Assembly (NCBI RefSeq): GCF_900107695.1
Contig: NZ_FNQP01000007.1
Location: forward strand, 56,126 to 120,125
Reading direction: 5' to 3'
DNA length: 64,000 nt
Source: Thiothrix caldifontis
GTDB taxonomy: Bacteria; Pseudomonadota; Gammaproteobacteria; Thiotrichales; Thiotrichaceae
The notes beneath the pieces are model-generated. The model saw only the letters and a list, made by a program, of their open reading frames with translations, was not told the origin of the DNA and ran no database searches. This document shows positions 45,010 through 54,942 of the stretch, one piece after another; position 1 is the stretch's first letter, and each line of letters opens with the position of its first letter. The translations under genes and the position numbers were made by a program.

Positions 45010-45943
45010 ATGTATATACACAGAACTTTGCAAAAAACCATCCAACTCGCCTCCCAATCTTTCCCCGTATTGCTGCTAACAGGCGCACGTCAGGTAGGCA
45101 AAACCACCCTATTGGAAGCCTGCGCCGAACCCACCCGCCGCTACGTCACCCTCGACGACCCCGAACAGGCAGCACTCGCCCGCACCGACCCCGCGCTCTT
45201 CTTCCAACGCCACCGGTGTTTACCGCCGTATCTGGCGCGGCTCGTACCCGCGCATGGCACTGGATGACACCTTGCCGCGTGACCTGTTTTACAACGCCTA
45301 CCTGCAAACCTATTTGCAGCGCGACGTGCGTGACCTCACCCGTGTAGGCGACGAACGCGCTTTCCTGCTGTTCCTGCGAGCCGCCGCCGCCCGCACCGGG
45401 CAATTGCTCAACTACGCCGATCTTGCACGGGACGTAGACATCGACCAGAAAACCGCCAAAGCATGGCTGTCGATACTGGAGACTTCCGGCATCGTCTACC
45501 TGTTACAGCCCTATCACAACAACGTGACGAAACGTCTGCTAAAAACCCCCAAGCTGTATTTCCTCGACACCGGTTTGTGCGCCTACCTCACCCAATGGTC
45601 ATCGCCGGAAACGCTGGAAGCAGGTGCTATGTCCGGCGCAATCCTCGAAAACTGGCTGTTGGTAGAAATCCTCAAAAGCTGGTGGCACAACGGACAAACG
45701 CCAGCGGTGTATTTTTACCGTGACAAAGAACAACGTGAAATCGACCTGCTAATTGAGCGTGACAACACCTTGTATCCGGTGGAATTCAAGAAAACCGCCA
45801 GCCCAAACCTAAGTGCAGCAAAGCACTTTACGGTACTGGAAAAACTGGACAGGCAAGCAGGGCATGGCGCGGTCATCTGCCTGCGCGAAACCGATGTGCC
45901 GCTGTCGCGGGAAGTGGATGCTATTCCGGCGGGCTACTTATAG
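45010..45943 (+). pseudogene. AAA_14/DUF4143 ATPase with internal deletion (copy 5)
   Basis: The first 70 codons give MYIHRTLQKTIQLASQSFPV and a Walker A GARQVGKTT. A deletion near 45215-45225 joins FFQRH to a different frame that resumes with VYRRIWRGSYPRMALDD. The DUF4143 half follows (LQTYLQRDVRDLTRVGDERA through EREIDLLIE-like nuclease core, at 45254-45943). The Walker B and sensor region is missing, so ATPase function is lost. The end overlaps the convergent sensor kinase gene by 10 bases. Confidence 0.85.
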
Positions 45944-48066
45944 AACCGTTCAGAAACCACTGCCCACTTTGACAGCATATTCGCCAAGCCAGTGAGATCA
46001 ATAGGTTTAGCGAGGTAATCATTCATACCTGCGGCAAGGCATTTGTTACGCTCAGTGGAAATGGCATGTGCCGTCATCGCAATAATAGGCACATGCTGCC
46101 ATTCGGTTTGTTGACGGATCAATTTGACAGCCTCATAACCATCCATTTCAGGCATTTGAATATCCATGAAAATTAACTGGAAGGTGGTTTCCCTGAGTAT
46201 GTTAAGCGCTTCAATGCCATTAGCCGCCACCGTGACTATCACCCCTAATTTTTTCAGTAGTTCAGTGGCAACCATCTGATTCAGCACATCATCCTCCACG
46301 AGCAACACGCGAATGCCATGGAGCTTTACGCTGGTGGTTGCTACGGCTGTATGAGGGGGGATGTTTTCATTACAAAGCGTAAATGTTGCGCTGAAAAGGA
46401 ACGTACTACCGCGCCCTGTTTCGCTTTTCACGGTAATCTGCCCCCCCATGAGACGTGCCAATGATTGACTAATCACCAGCCCCAAACCACTGCCACCGTA
46501 ACGGCGGGAAAATGAACTGTCTGCTTGGGAAAACGGTTGAAACAGTTTTGTCTGTTGCAGGATGTCGATACCCATACCGGTATCGGTAACATTGAATTGT
46601 AACCGGACGTTGCCATCCGTTTGGTTTAAGCATTCAACAGTGAGACGGACTTCACCTTTCTCCGTGAACTTGATTGCATTATTGGCCAAGTTCAAGAGAA
46701 CCTGAGTCAGACGTTGGGGGTCTCCCAACAAACAGGCCGGAGCATCATTGGCAATCTGGATCGCAAACACCAAACCTTTTTGTCGCGCTTGTTCTTCCAG
46801 AAGGTATGAGACTTGTTGCAACACGTCATTAAGGCGGAAGGCGATACGGTTCAGTTCGAGTTTACCCGCTTCGATTTTCGCCACATCCAGTATGTCATCA
46901 AGAATGCCCAATAACAGATGGGAAGAAGACTGCATTTTGTTCAGGTAATCAGCCTGTGTGGCAGAAAGTGCCGTATGTTGCATGAGAAATCCCAAACCGA
47001 TCATGGCATTCAACGGAGTACGGATTTCATGACTCATATTTGCCAAAAACTCACTTTTGGCCTGATTAGCTTTGACGGCTTCTTCTTTGGCTTGCTGAAG
47101 AGCGGTATTGAGGCGGGTCAGTTTGCGGTTCCAATAGACACTGCCCAGCAACAGCAGACTGGCTGCTATCACTAATTTCCAGAGCAAGGAATAGTCGGTG
47201 GTTTCCACAACGTTGATGGAACGCCAGTTACGCTTGATGGCATTATGATCGGTATAGTTCAGTGAATCGACGACTTTTTGCATAATGCTGAGCAGTTGCG
47301 GTGAGTCATTGCGAACACCAAAGGAAATAGGATAGGTGTAATCGAGTTTACCGATAATTTTTAGGTTATACATACCCTGCTGGATGATTTGCAGAGCGTG
47401 TTCAAAGGAGGCAACACCCGCATAGGCATCGCCGTTTTCGACCATCTGGAACAACAACTCCGGTGATTCCACCCCCCTGAAGTCAATCGTGGGATAGGTT
47501 TGCCGCAGTTCTTTTTCAATAGCGCTATTGCTGGGTACGGCAATTTTCTGGTCAGCGATTTCCATCAGTGACTGAACGAATGTCTGGTCAGACTTAGCCA
47601 GCAGCACATTCGAGGTTTCAAAATAGGGTGAGGTAAAGCTCAGAAAAGCTTCGCGTTCTGGTGTTCTAACCAAACCAGAGACGAGATCACATTTTCTTTC
47701 GCGAGCAAATTGCAAAGCTTCGCCCCAGCTACGACTCGTGACGGGATGCAGCGCAATACCCAAGCGGCTTGAAATAAGTTGGAGGTAGTCAGCAAAAATG
47801 CCCTGATGTTTGCCATCCGCCAAGAAATCGTAGGGAATCCATACAGGGCTAAAGCAATAGCGCAAACCGGTGTTTTTATACGGCTCCAACCATGCTTGTT
47901 CCACATCGGTTAGGGAAAACGGCGTGCCTTGTGTGAGGTCTTTAGCGGGTTCCGCCAATGGCTTGCTAGATTTTTCTACGGCAACGCTACTCGCTACTAA
48001 TAGCAGTAAAATGCTGTAGAACAGACTGAATACAAACCGTTTCAAGCTTCCACCAGTGCTATCCAA
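45934..48066 (-). CDS. Hybrid sensor histidine kinase with periplasmic SBP_bac_3 sensor
   Basis: The 710-residue protein has an N-terminal membrane segment (about 10-28) and a periplasmic SBP_bac_3 sensor (about 50-290, with FSPVWIPYDFLADGKHQGIF and SGLVRTPEREAFLSFTSPYF). A second membrane helix (about 297-312) is followed by HisKA with the phosphorylated His in SHEIRTPLNA, an HATPase (NLANNAIKFTEKGE, GSGLGL) and a C-terminal receiver with phospho-Asp in FMDIQMPEMDG. Solute-binding sensors of this type bind amino acids or similar ligands. No separate response regulator is adjacent. The start overlaps the 3' end of glnE by 25 bases, indicating co-transcription. Confidence 0.93.
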   Translation of the reverse strand: MDSTGGSLKRFVFSLFYSILLLLVASSVAVEKSSKPLAEPAKDLTQGTPFSLTDVEQAWLEPYKNTGLRYCFSPVWIPYDFLADGKHQGIFADYLQLISSRLGIALHPVTSRSWGEALQFARERKCDLVSGLVRTPEREAFLSFTSPYFETSNVLLAKSDQTFVQSLMEIADQKIAVPSNSAIEKELRQTYPTIDFRGVESPELLFQMVENGDAYAGVASFEHALQIIQQGMYNLKIIGKLDYTYPISFGVRNDSPQLLSIMQKVVDSLNYTDHNAIKRNWRSINVVETTDYSLLWKLVIAASLLLLGSVYWNRKLTRLNTALQQAKEEAVKANQAKSEFLANMSHEIRTPLNAMIGLGFLMQHTALSATQADYLNKMQSSSHLLLGILDDILDVAKIEAGKLELNRIAFRLNDVLQQVSYLLEEQARQKGLVFAIQIANDAPACLLGDPQRLTQVLLNLANNAIKFTEKGEVRLTVECLNQTDGNVRLQFNVTDTGMGIDILQQTKLFQPFSQADSSFSRRYGGSGLGLVISQSLARLMGGQITVKSETGRGSTFLFSATFTLCNENIPPHTAVATTSVKLHGIRVLLVEDDVLNQMVATELLKKLGVIVTVAANGIEALNILRETTFQLIFMDIQMPEMDGYEAVKLIRQQTEWQHVPIIAMTAHAISTERNKCLAAGMNDYLAKPIDLTGLANMLSKWAVVSERFYK

Positions 48067-50708
48067 GCCGCTTGTACTGCTTCACGCTCCCGTGCGAATT
48101 GCCCCCCATCCACTGTTGTCTCCTGCTCTTGCAATGACAATGCGTGAATGCGGTCACGCAACGTTCGGTAAGCATCCGCCAACATTTCCGCCGTATCTGC
48201 AGGCAAAATCCCTACCTGTTGCAGTGACTCAATCTGGCGGATATTGTCGCTCCAGCGTACCAGTTCGGGGTGTTCATGTGCATGAGCAAGAATCAGGAAT
48301 TGTACAATAAATTCAATATCTGTCACGCCGCCGAAGTCTTTTTTCAGGTTAAATACGTTGGAGTCTTTGCTGCCTAGGCTTTCCCACATCTTCTTACGCA
48401 TGGTGATAACCTCCTTGCGTAACGCTTCTTTATCGCGGGGTTGGCAGAGGATGTCATGGCGTACTTGCTCAAATTGCGCCCGTAAGCTGGCAGAACCTGT
48501 GAGCGCTCGCGCCCGCAGCAAGGCTTGATGCTCCCACACCCACGCTTTTTCCTGTTGGTAAAGGCGGAACGCATTCAAACTACTGACAAGCAAACCGGAT
48601 GCACCACTGGGACGCAAGCGAGTATCGGTTTCGTACAAGCGTCCCGCTGGCGTAAACGTCGTCAGCGTGTGAATAATTTTTTGGGCGAAACGGGCATAGA
48701 ACACGGCATTTTCCAGCGTCTTCTTACCGTTGGTTTGCTGCGCCGTACCGTGACTGTCGTGCAAGAAAATAATGTCGAGATCCGAACCGTAACCCAGTTC
48801 CAGCCCGCCGAGTTTGCCGTAAGCAATAATCGCAAACCCCGCTTGTTGTGTTTCCCCCGCTTCATCTTGGTAACACGGTACGCCCGTTTGCGCCGTCATT
48901 GTTTCCCACACATGCCGCTGGGTTTCTTCCAGCACCGACTCGGCAATCCAAGTCAACTGATCCGACACCTTCATTAACGGCAATACGCCGGTAATGTCCG
49001 CCGCTGCCACCCGCAACACTTGCGCTTGCTTGAATTGGCGCAAACGCTCCATCACCTGTTCGGTGTCGCCCTGATCAATGCGCTCCAATTCCAGCCGCAA
49101 TGCCGCACCCAATTGCTCACGATCCAGCGGCGTATACAACTGGCGCGAATCCAGCAATTGATCCAGCAAAATCGGGTGATCGGTCAATTGGCTGGTAATC
49201 CACAAGCTATCACTAACCAGCCGGACGAACTGCTCCAGTGCATTCGGGTGATCGGCGAGCATGGCAATGTAGCCGGAACGCGGCGCAATCTTTTGCACAA
49301 TCCGTAAACAGCGTTCCAACGCCTGTTCGGGGTCAGCCAAAGCATTACACGCATCCAGCAACGCAGGCAGCAAGCGGTTCAAACGACTGCGCCCCGTATC
49401 AGTCAAGGTGTTGTACAAACGGCTGTGCAACAGTGCCTGAATCGCGGGATGTTCCGGCATCGGCTGACTTTCTTGGGTTTCGAGCGCAAATACGCGCTGG
49501 AAAATCTGCGAAACCGCACGCTGATGACGATTCAATTCCGCCTCAAAATTCACCCAATCCGCAAAGCCCATCGAGCTGGCAAGGCAAGCTTGGCGTTCCG
49601 GCGTGGTCGGCAGCGAATGCGTCTGTTCGTCGTTCCACATTTGCAGGCGGTTTTCCGTGCGTCGCAGGAAATGGTAAGCCCGTTGCAACACGCCAAACTC
49701 TTCCGCCGTCAGCAATTGTTGTGCCAGCAAGGCATCCAGCGTAGGCAGCAAACTACGCCCCCGCAATTCGGGAATCCGCCCGCCGCGCATCAGTTGGAAC
49801 ACTTGCGCGGTAAATTCGATTTCGCGGATACCGCCCGTGCCGAGTTTCACGTCAAGGTATTTGCCACGGCGTTCGGCTTCGCGGTTAATCATGGCTTTCA
49901 TATCGCGCAATTGCTCAATCGCGCCGTAATCGAGGTAGCGGCGGAACACGAACGGGCGCAAGCGTGCCATCAATTCCGCGCCGTTGGTTTTGTCGCCTGC
50001 CATCACCCGCGCTTTGATCAGGGCATAACGTTCCCATTCGCGCCCGTGGGTTTCGTAATAATGCTCCATCGCATCGAACGACAAGGCGAGTGCGCCGACT
50101 TCACCGAAGGGGCGTAAGCGCATATCGACGCGGTAGGCAATGCCCTCCGCCGTGGTTTGCCCCAACACCCCAATCAAGCGCTGCCCCACACGGGTGAAAA
50201 ATGTCTGGTTATCGAGATCACGCTTGCCATCGGTTGTACCGGCTTCTGGGAAGGCGAAAATCATGTCAATGTCGGAGGAAAAGTTAAGTTCCTGCCCGCC
50301 GAGTTTGCCCATACCGATAATCACCATCTGCTGGGGTTCACCGCTGCGGCTGCGTGGAATGCCATGCTTGTTGCACAATTCGGCGTAACACCACTGATAG
50401 GCTGCTTCCACCAAACCATCGGCAAGATCAGAGGTGGTTTGCAACGTTTCACTCAACTCTGCCATGCCCTGCAAATCGCGGTAAGCAATCCGCACCATTT
50501 CACGATTGCGGATAATCCGTACCGTGCGCAACACACTGTCATAATCAGGGAGCGGAACAATGCCTGCTACAATTTTTTGTACCAATTCACCGTCACTATA
50601 GGGCTGGCTAGCTGTGAATTCGGATAGCCATTCGGGGTGGCGGGTAAGTTGGTGCTGCAAATAAGGGCTATGAACAAAGATGGCATCATTCATTGAAGTC
50701 ATTGACAT
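48042..50708 (-). CDS. glnE: Glutamine synthetase adenylyltransferase/deadenylase
   Basis: The bifunctional enzyme adds or removes AMP on glutamine synthetase in response to PII and glutamine. Two nucleotidyltransferase domains are visible: GMGKLGGQELNFSSDIDMIF in the N-terminal half and AYGKLGGLELGYGSDLDIIF in the C-terminal half. The ATG at 50708 has GAGAA upstream, gives 888 residues, and is preferred over an upstream TTG at 50732. Another in-frame ATG lies at 50702. Confidence 0.95.
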   Translation of the reverse strand: MSMTSMNDAIFVHSPYLQHQLTRHPEWLSEFTASQPYSDGELVQKIVAGIVPLPDYDSVLRTVRIIRNREMVRIAYRDLQGMAELSETLQTTSDLADGLVEAAYQWCYAELCNKHGIPRSRSGEPQQMVIIGMGKLGGQELNFSSDIDMIFAFPEAGTTDGKRDLDNQTFFTRVGQRLIGVLGQTTAEGIAYRVDMRLRPFGEVGALALSFDAMEHYYETHGREWERYALIKARVMAGDKTNGAELMARLRPFVFRRYLDYGAIEQLRDMKAMINREAERRGKYLDVKLGTGGIREIEFTAQVFQLMRGGRIPELRGRSLLPTLDALLAQQLLTAEEFGVLQRAYHFLRRTENRLQMWNDEQTHSLPTTPERQACLASSMGFADWVNFEAELNRHQRAVSQIFQRVFALETQESQPMPEHPAIQALLHSRLYNTLTDTGRSRLNRLLPALLDACNALADPEQALERCLRIVQKIAPRSGYIAMLADHPNALEQFVRLVSDSLWITSQLTDHPILLDQLLDSRQLYTPLDREQLGAALRLELERIDQGDTEQVMERLRQFKQAQVLRVAAADITGVLPLMKVSDQLTWIAESVLEETQRHVWETMTAQTGVPCYQDEAGETQQAGFAIIAYGKLGGLELGYGSDLDIIFLHDSHGTAQQTNGKKTLENAVFYARFAQKIIHTLTTFTPAGRLYETDTRLRPSGASGLLVSSLNAFRLYQQEKAWVWEHQALLRARALTGSASLRAQFEQVRHDILCQPRDKEALRKEVITMRKKMWESLGSKDSNVFNLKKDFGGVTDIEFIVQFLILAHAHEHPELVRWSDNIRQIESLQQVGILPADTAEMLADAYRTLRDRIHALSLQEQETTVDGGQFAREREAVQAAWIALVEA

Positions 50709-50790
50709 GATTGTTCTCACGTTGCTGAGCAAATTTCACCATTATACGCCCCCTCATGATACACGGGGAATGACCAACGCAGCCTTAGAT

Positions 50791-50803
50791 GATGCATTGC
50801 ATC
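50791..50803. promoter_or_regulatory. Palindrome between glnE and mgsA
   Basis: GATGCA-T-TGCATC is a perfect 13-base palindrome in the divergent gap between glnE and mgsA. A TATAAT follows about 45 bases later toward mgsA. It is a candidate operator only. Confidence 0.3.
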
Positions 50804-50879
50804 GAAACCTGATAGTGCTGTATGATTAATCATCCATCAAAATTTATAATGACTGTAGCGTTTCATCAGCGGGGGCTTC

Positions 50880-51419
50880 ATGAACATGCATAAACGTAAA
50901 ATCGCATTAGTTGCACATGACAACTTAAAACAAGCGCTGATCCATTGGTCAAAAGCCAATTACCCTATTTTAGCCGAATGTGATTTGTTTGCCACAGGAA
51001 CCACGGGGCGACTCTTGGCGGAGCAAACCGGTTTGGAAATAACCTGTCTCTTGAGCGGTCCGCTCGGTGGCGACCAGCAAATTGGTGCACGTATCTCAGA
51101 AGGGTTAATCGACATTTTGATTTTCTTTTGGGATCCGATGGCGCAGGTACCACACGATGCAGATGTTAAAGCCTTATTACGCATCGCAACACTTTTAAAC
51201 ATTCCCGTAGCCAATAATCAAAGTACTGCCGATTGTGTGTTAGCAATGTTGCGGCTGAGTAAAGCCGAAACCCAACCTTGGGTTGTCAATTTCAAAGCGC
51301 CGCAACCCTTCAATTACTCCGGCACACTCAAACAATTACCTAACCGTGGGAATCAGTTGCCACTAACCACACGCATGAAGTATCGGTACACTCCCACAAT
51401 GCCTGTCAATTTAGCTTAG
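50880..51419 (+). CDS. mgsA: Methylglyoxal synthase
   Basis: A 179-residue MgsA converting dihydroxyacetone phosphate to methylglyoxal. The conserved [19 protein letters not shown], the phosphate-binding FATGTTG and the [20 protein letters not shown] region are present, with catalytic Asp residues in GGDQQ and WDPM. The C-terminal extension of about 30 residues beyond the usual core is Pro/Asn-rich. Its stop region overlaps a response-regulator remnant on the other strand. Confidence 0.95.
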   Translation: MNMHKRKIALVAHDNLKQALIHWSKANYPILAECDLFATGTTGRLLAEQTGLEITCLLSGPLGGDQQIGARISEGLIDILIFFWDPMAQVPHDADVKALLRIATLLNIPVANNQSTADCVLAMLRLSKAETQPWVVNFKAPQPFNYSGTLKQLPNRGNQLPLTTRMKYRYTPTMPVNLA

Positions 51420-51565
51420 CAACCCGCTCCAGCACATCCAATAACACTTGTGTGTCAAATGGCTTGCTGAGGAAATCATTCATCCCCGCTTGCAGGCACT
51501 GTGCGCGGTCACTTGCCAAGGTATTCGCGGTCAAGGCAATAATCGGCGTGTGTGTACCGTTCTTT
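51406..51565 (-). pseudogene. C-terminal remnant of a receiver domain
   Basis: On the minus strand the sequence [20 protein letters not shown]...[17 protein letters not shown] ends at TGA (51406-51408). It is the last third of a CheY-like receiver, probably the end of a hybrid kinase, including the conserved Lys of SKPF. The upstream part is missing and the sequence breaks at 51565, next to the tnpB remnant. Confidence 0.85.
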
Positions 51566-51580
51566 TAAACTTATACAAAC

Positions 51581-52173
51581 TTAACCAAGGTCAAGTTTGC
51601 GGTTAAATTCCTGCTTCATTGGGGCTGGTTTCACCTTCGGTTTATGCCCACAACCGGGGGCAGAACAGGTCTTGCTGGAGGCAAAAAACCGATCAGCCAC
51701 TACGACCACCGCACCCCGCATTCCTGCCTTGTATTCCAACTGACGGCGGAACTCGAAGAAACCCATGTCACTGATCGCGCGGGATAAATGGCGGTTTTTC
51801 ACCATACCCGACACGTTCAAATCTTCAATGCCGATGGTGTGGAAACGGCGGATCAAATCCGTGGTGAGTTGGTGCAAACTGTTTTGGCGGATGTTGGCAA
51901 TACGTGCGTGAAGTTTTGCCAGCTTCTGCTTCGCCTTGTGGCGGTTAGCACTGCCTTTGACCTTGCGTGACAAGCTGCGGGATAGCCGTTTTAGGCGCGA
52001 AAGCAAGGCTTTATGCGGTTTCGCCCCGACCACTTTTCCCCCCGTTGACAGGGTTGCCAGTGCAGCAAGCTCATTTGGTTGGGTTTGGACTGGCTGTTAT
52101 CGTCTTTCCACGCCGCGTATTGGGTTTGCCATTCTGCCAATGCCCAGTTGTAGGCAAACCGATTCGCATAGCG
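51581..52173 (-). pseudogene. Broken tnpB (IS200/IS605 family accessory gene)
   Basis: Three segments of one TnpB/OrfB protein can be read. An N-terminal piece (RYANRFAYNWALAEWQ, ending PNQMSLL) is in one frame. After a deletion, LSTGGKVVGAKPHKALLSRL begins in the frame open to 51581. A middle part then has RFHTIGIEDLNVSGM (RuvC Glu region) and FASSKTCSAPGCGHK. The RuvC-I Asp region and the second CxxC of the zinc ribbon are lost, and the C terminus ends at LDLG. It therefore cannot be an active guide-RNA nuclease. No tnpA is visible. Confidence 0.85.
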
Positions 52174-52217
52174 TAATTAAGCACAGTGCTACATAAATGG
52201 TATATTTAAAACTGTGT

Positions 52218-52247
52218 AATAAAACACTGCCCGCAATAAGCGGGCAG
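52218..52247 (-). terminator. Terminator of the small membrane protein gene
   Basis: On the minus strand CTGCCCGC pairs with GCGGGCAG (8 bp, 5-base loop) and is followed by TGTTTTATT. It lies 56 bases after the stop codon of the 40-residue gene. Confidence 0.75.
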
Positions 52248-52302
52248 GTCATATATAGGTAGGTGGATGGTTCTTATGGAATTAATTATAATAACGCTTA
52301 TG

Positions 52303-52425
52303 TTACAATAGTTTCTCAATTTCACGGGGCAAATTTTCACGCCGTGCACCACGTTGTAAACAACGACTCGTGTAACAAGCAGCCAGAACAATGGCGGCGA
52401 AAACAACTAAACCAAGAATACTCAT
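52303..52425 (-). CDS. Small membrane protein, 40 aa
   Basis: An optimal Shine-Dalgarno AAGGAGGT lies six bases before the ATG at 52425. The 40 residues (MSILGLVVFAAIVLAACYTS then RCLQRGARRENLPREIEKLL) form one membrane helix with a basic cytoplasmic tail. A strong terminator follows. The combination of ribosome binding site, helix and terminator argues that this tiny gene is real. I do not recognise a family. Confidence 0.7.
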   Translation of the reverse strand: MSILGLVVFAAIVLAACYTSRCLQRGARRENLPREIEKLL

Positions 52426-52602
52426 GATGCACCTCCTTAAGGCCAAAAGAGCAGAAACTACTGTGGTGTCAAAACAACAATGTTGCAAGAACAACTCATT
52501 GAAGTTTAAAGGAAAAACACCACGAATCAGCCAGCATAATACATGCTTCACGATTGTTTCTTAAACAATATTTTTTTATGCGCATACGGGTTCGCCCTAG
52601 CC

Positions 52603-52629
52603 CTTGAAATTTACTCACAACACCCACAC
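52603..52629 (+). promoter_or_regulatory. Possible heat-shock (sigma-32) promoter of hslVU
   Basis: CTTGAAA (52603-52609) is a perfect sigma-32 -35 core. After 13 bases CCCACAC partly matches the CCCCATNT -10 element. It lies about 35 bases before the hslV start, as expected for a heat-shock operon. Confidence 0.45.
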
Positions 52630-52663
52630 GCTATAGCCTACACAAAAGCATCTGGAGCGCATT

Positions 52664-53197
52664 TTGGAACAATACCGAGGAACCACCATCCTGAGCGTGC
52701 GTCGCGACGGCAAAGTCGTTGTCGGCGGCGATGGTCAAGTCACGCTGGGCAATACCGTCATGAAAGGCAATGCCCGCAAGGTACGCCGCTTGTACAACGA
52801 TAAAGTCATTGCAGGCTTTGCCGGTGGGACAGCCGATGCCTTCACCCTGTTTGAACGCTTTGAAAGCAAGCTGCAAGCGCACAATGGCAACCTCACCCGT
52901 GCCGCCGTGGAACTCGCCAAAGACTGGCGTACCGACCGCATGTTACGCCGCCTTGAAGCGCTGCTGATTGTTGCTGATGCCACCGCATCCCTGCTGATTA
53001 CCGGCAACGGCGACGTGGTAGAGCAAGAAAATGATTTAATCGCCATTGGTTCCGGTGGTGCATTTGCGCAATCCGCCGCCCGTGCCTTACTGGAAAACAC
53101 CGAGCTTTCCGCCCGCGAAATTGTCGAAAAAGGGCTGCACATTGCCGCCGACATTTGCATTTACAGCAACCACAACCTGACCATTGAGGAACTTTAA
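52664..53197 (+). CDS. hslV: ATP-dependent protease proteolytic subunit HslV (ClpQ)
   Basis: The 177-residue proteasome-like peptidase starts with TTG at 52664 after GGAG. The short propeptide MEQYRG is removed to expose the catalytic Thr7 of [35 protein letters not shown] and the C terminus match the family. It assembles with HslU into the HslVU protease that degrades misfolded and regulatory proteins. It overlaps hslU by one base (TAATG). Confidence 0.97.
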   Translation: MEQYRGTTILSVRRDGKVVVGGDGQVTLGNTVMKGNARKVRRLYNDKVIAGFAGGTADAFTLFERFESKLQAHNGNLTRAAVELAKDWRTDRMLRRLEALLIVADATASLLITGNGDVVEQENDLIAIGSGGAFAQSAARALLENTELSAREIVEKGLHIAADICIYSNHNLTIEEL

Positions 53198-54564
53198 TGA
53201 GCGTCGGCACGATGACCCCCCGCGAAATTGTCCAAGAACTCGACAAACACGTTATTGGTCAGGACAAGGCCAAGCGTTCCGTCGCCATTGCACTGCGTAA
53301 CCGCTGGCGGCGGCAGCAGCTTGATGACGCGCTGCGCCCCGAAGTGACCCCGAAAAACATTCTAATGATTGGCCCCACGGGTGTCGGTAAAACCGAAATT
53401 GCCCGCCGCTTAGCCAAATTAGCCAATGCACCGTTCATTAAGGTCGAAGCCACCAAATTCACCGAAGTCGGTTACGTGGGCAAGGAAGTCGATTCCATCA
53501 TCCGCGACCTTGCTGACATGGCGATGAAAATGATGCGCGAGCAAGAAGTTGCTAAGGTCAACTACCGCGCTCAGGAAGCCGCCGAAGAACGCATCCTCGA
53601 CATCCTGTTACCTGCGCCACGCAAAGAAACACCGGTTAGTGAATGGTCTTCAATCAGCGATGACGAATTAGGCAAACCCGTGCGTGAAGATAATGCCACC
53701 CGCCAAAAATTCCGCAAAAAATTGCGCGAAGGCGAACTCGATGCCAAAGAAATCGAGCTGGATGTGGCTGTCAGTGGCGCAAGCGTGGAAATCATGACCC
53801 CACCGGGCATGGAAGAAATGGCAAGCCAGTTGCAAAGCATGTTCCAAAACATCGGCAGCAACAAAAAGCGCAAGCGCAAGATGAAGATCAAAGACGCGCT
53901 CAAAGTGTTGACCGAAGAAGAAGCCCATAAAATGGTCAATGAGGAAGAGCTAAAGCAACGTGCGTTGTTTGCGGTTGAACAAACCGGCATTGTGTTCCTT
54001 GATGAAATCGACAAAGTGGCACGCAGTGGGCAAACCAGCGGCGCAGATGTGTCCCGCGAAGGCGTGCAACGCGATTTGCTGCCATTGATCGAAGGTTGTA
54101 CCGTCAATACCAAATACGGCATGGTGAAAACCGACCATATTTTGTTCATTGCGTCCGGCGCATTCCACGTGGCTAAACCCTCCGACTTAATACCGGAATT
54201 ACAGGGTCGGCTGCCAATTCGTGTAGAAATGGATGCCTTGAGCGCGAATGACTTTGAACGCATCCTCACCGAACCGAATGCATCCCTCACCGAACAGTAC
54301 CAAGGGTTGCTGGCAACCGAAGGTGTTGCGCTGACGTTTGCCCCCGATGCGATTCGCCGGATTGCCGAAATTGCCTTTGAAGTCAACGAGCGCACCGAAA
54401 ACATCGGCGCACGCCGCCTGCACACGGTGGTCGAGCGTTTGCTGGAAAACGTGCTGTTTGAAGCGCCCGATTGCGACGACCAAATGACGGTAGACGCAGC
54501 TTACGTTAACCAGATTTTGGGCGAATTGGTCAAAGACGAAGACCTTAGCCGTTATATTTTGTAA
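53197..54564 (+). CDS. hslU: HslVU protease ATPase subunit HslU (ClpY)
   Basis: A 455-residue AAA+ unfoldase: Walker A GPTGVGKT (59-66), pore motif EVGYVGKEV, the intermediate I-domain (about 110-240) and Walker [10 protein letters not shown]. The C terminus DLSRYIL inserts into HslV to activate it. It is co-translated with hslV and followed 12 bases later by the DUF971 gene. Confidence 0.98.
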   Translation: MSVGTMTPREIVQELDKHVIGQDKAKRSVAIALRNRWRRQQLDDALRPEVTPKNILMIGPTGVGKTEIARRLAKLANAPFIKVEATKFTEVGYVGKEVDSIIRDLADMAMKMMREQEVAKVNYRAQEAAEERILDILLPAPRKETPVSEWSSISDDELGKPVREDNATRQKFRKKLREGELDAKEIELDVAVSGASVEIMTPPGMEEMASQLQSMFQNIGSNKKRKRKMKIKDALKVLTEEEAHKMVNEEELKQRALFAVEQTGIVFLDEIDKVARSGQTSGADVSREGVQRDLLPLIEGCTVNTKYGMVKTDHILFIASGAFHVAKPSDLIPELQGRLPIRVEMDALSANDFERILTEPNASLTEQYQGLLATEGVALTFAPDAIRRIAEIAFEVNERTENIGARRLHTVVERLLENVLFEAPDCDDQMTVDAAYVNQILGELVKDEDLSRYIL

Positions 54565-54576
54565 AGAGAACCGAAC

Positions 54577-54942
54577 ATGACACCACTGGATATTACCTTA
54601 AACCAGAAAACCCGCGAACTGCTGATTACTTGGCCGGGCGATGAAGTCCACGCGCTGAGTTGCGAATACTTGCGGGTGAATTCGCCGTCAGCCGAAGTGC
54701 GCGGGCATGGCCCAGGGCAGGAAAAGCTGCAAATCGGCAAGGAAAACGTGAATATCAAAGGCATTGAACCAGTGGGACATTACGCTATTCAGTTAACCTT
54801 CGATGACAACCACGACAGCGGGATTTACGACTGGAACTTGCTGTACGAGCTTGGCAAGAACATGGAGCAAAACTGGGCGGAGTATCTGGCAAAGCTGGAT
54901 GCTGCGGGGTATACGCGCAAATTGCCGGGTCAGGTAATTTAA
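54577..54942 (+). CDS. DUF971 domain protein (GBBH-like N-terminal domain)
   Basis: A 121-residue protein of the DUF971 family (ITWPGDEVHALSCEYLRVNS, then PSAEVRGHGPGQ and GHYAIQLTFDDNHDSGIYDW). In eukaryotes this domain precedes the catalytic part of gamma-butyrobetaine hydroxylases. Free-standing bacterial forms often sit near hslVU and may bind iron-sulfur or metal cofactors, but the function is not established. It overlaps the convergent PIN toxin gene by four bases. Confidence 0.9.
   Translation: MTPLDITLNQKTRELLITWPGDEVHALSCEYLRVNSPSAEVRGHGPGQEKLQIGKENVNIKGIEPVGHYAIQLTFDDNHDSGIYDWNLLYELGKNMEQNWAEYLAKLDAAGYTRKLPGQVI

Noticed and set aside
51581-52033. tnpB as an active RNA-guided nuclease with an omega RNA
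   Set aside because: The RuvC-I region and the second half of the zinc ribbon are missing, and no terminal guide-RNA structure could be recognised.
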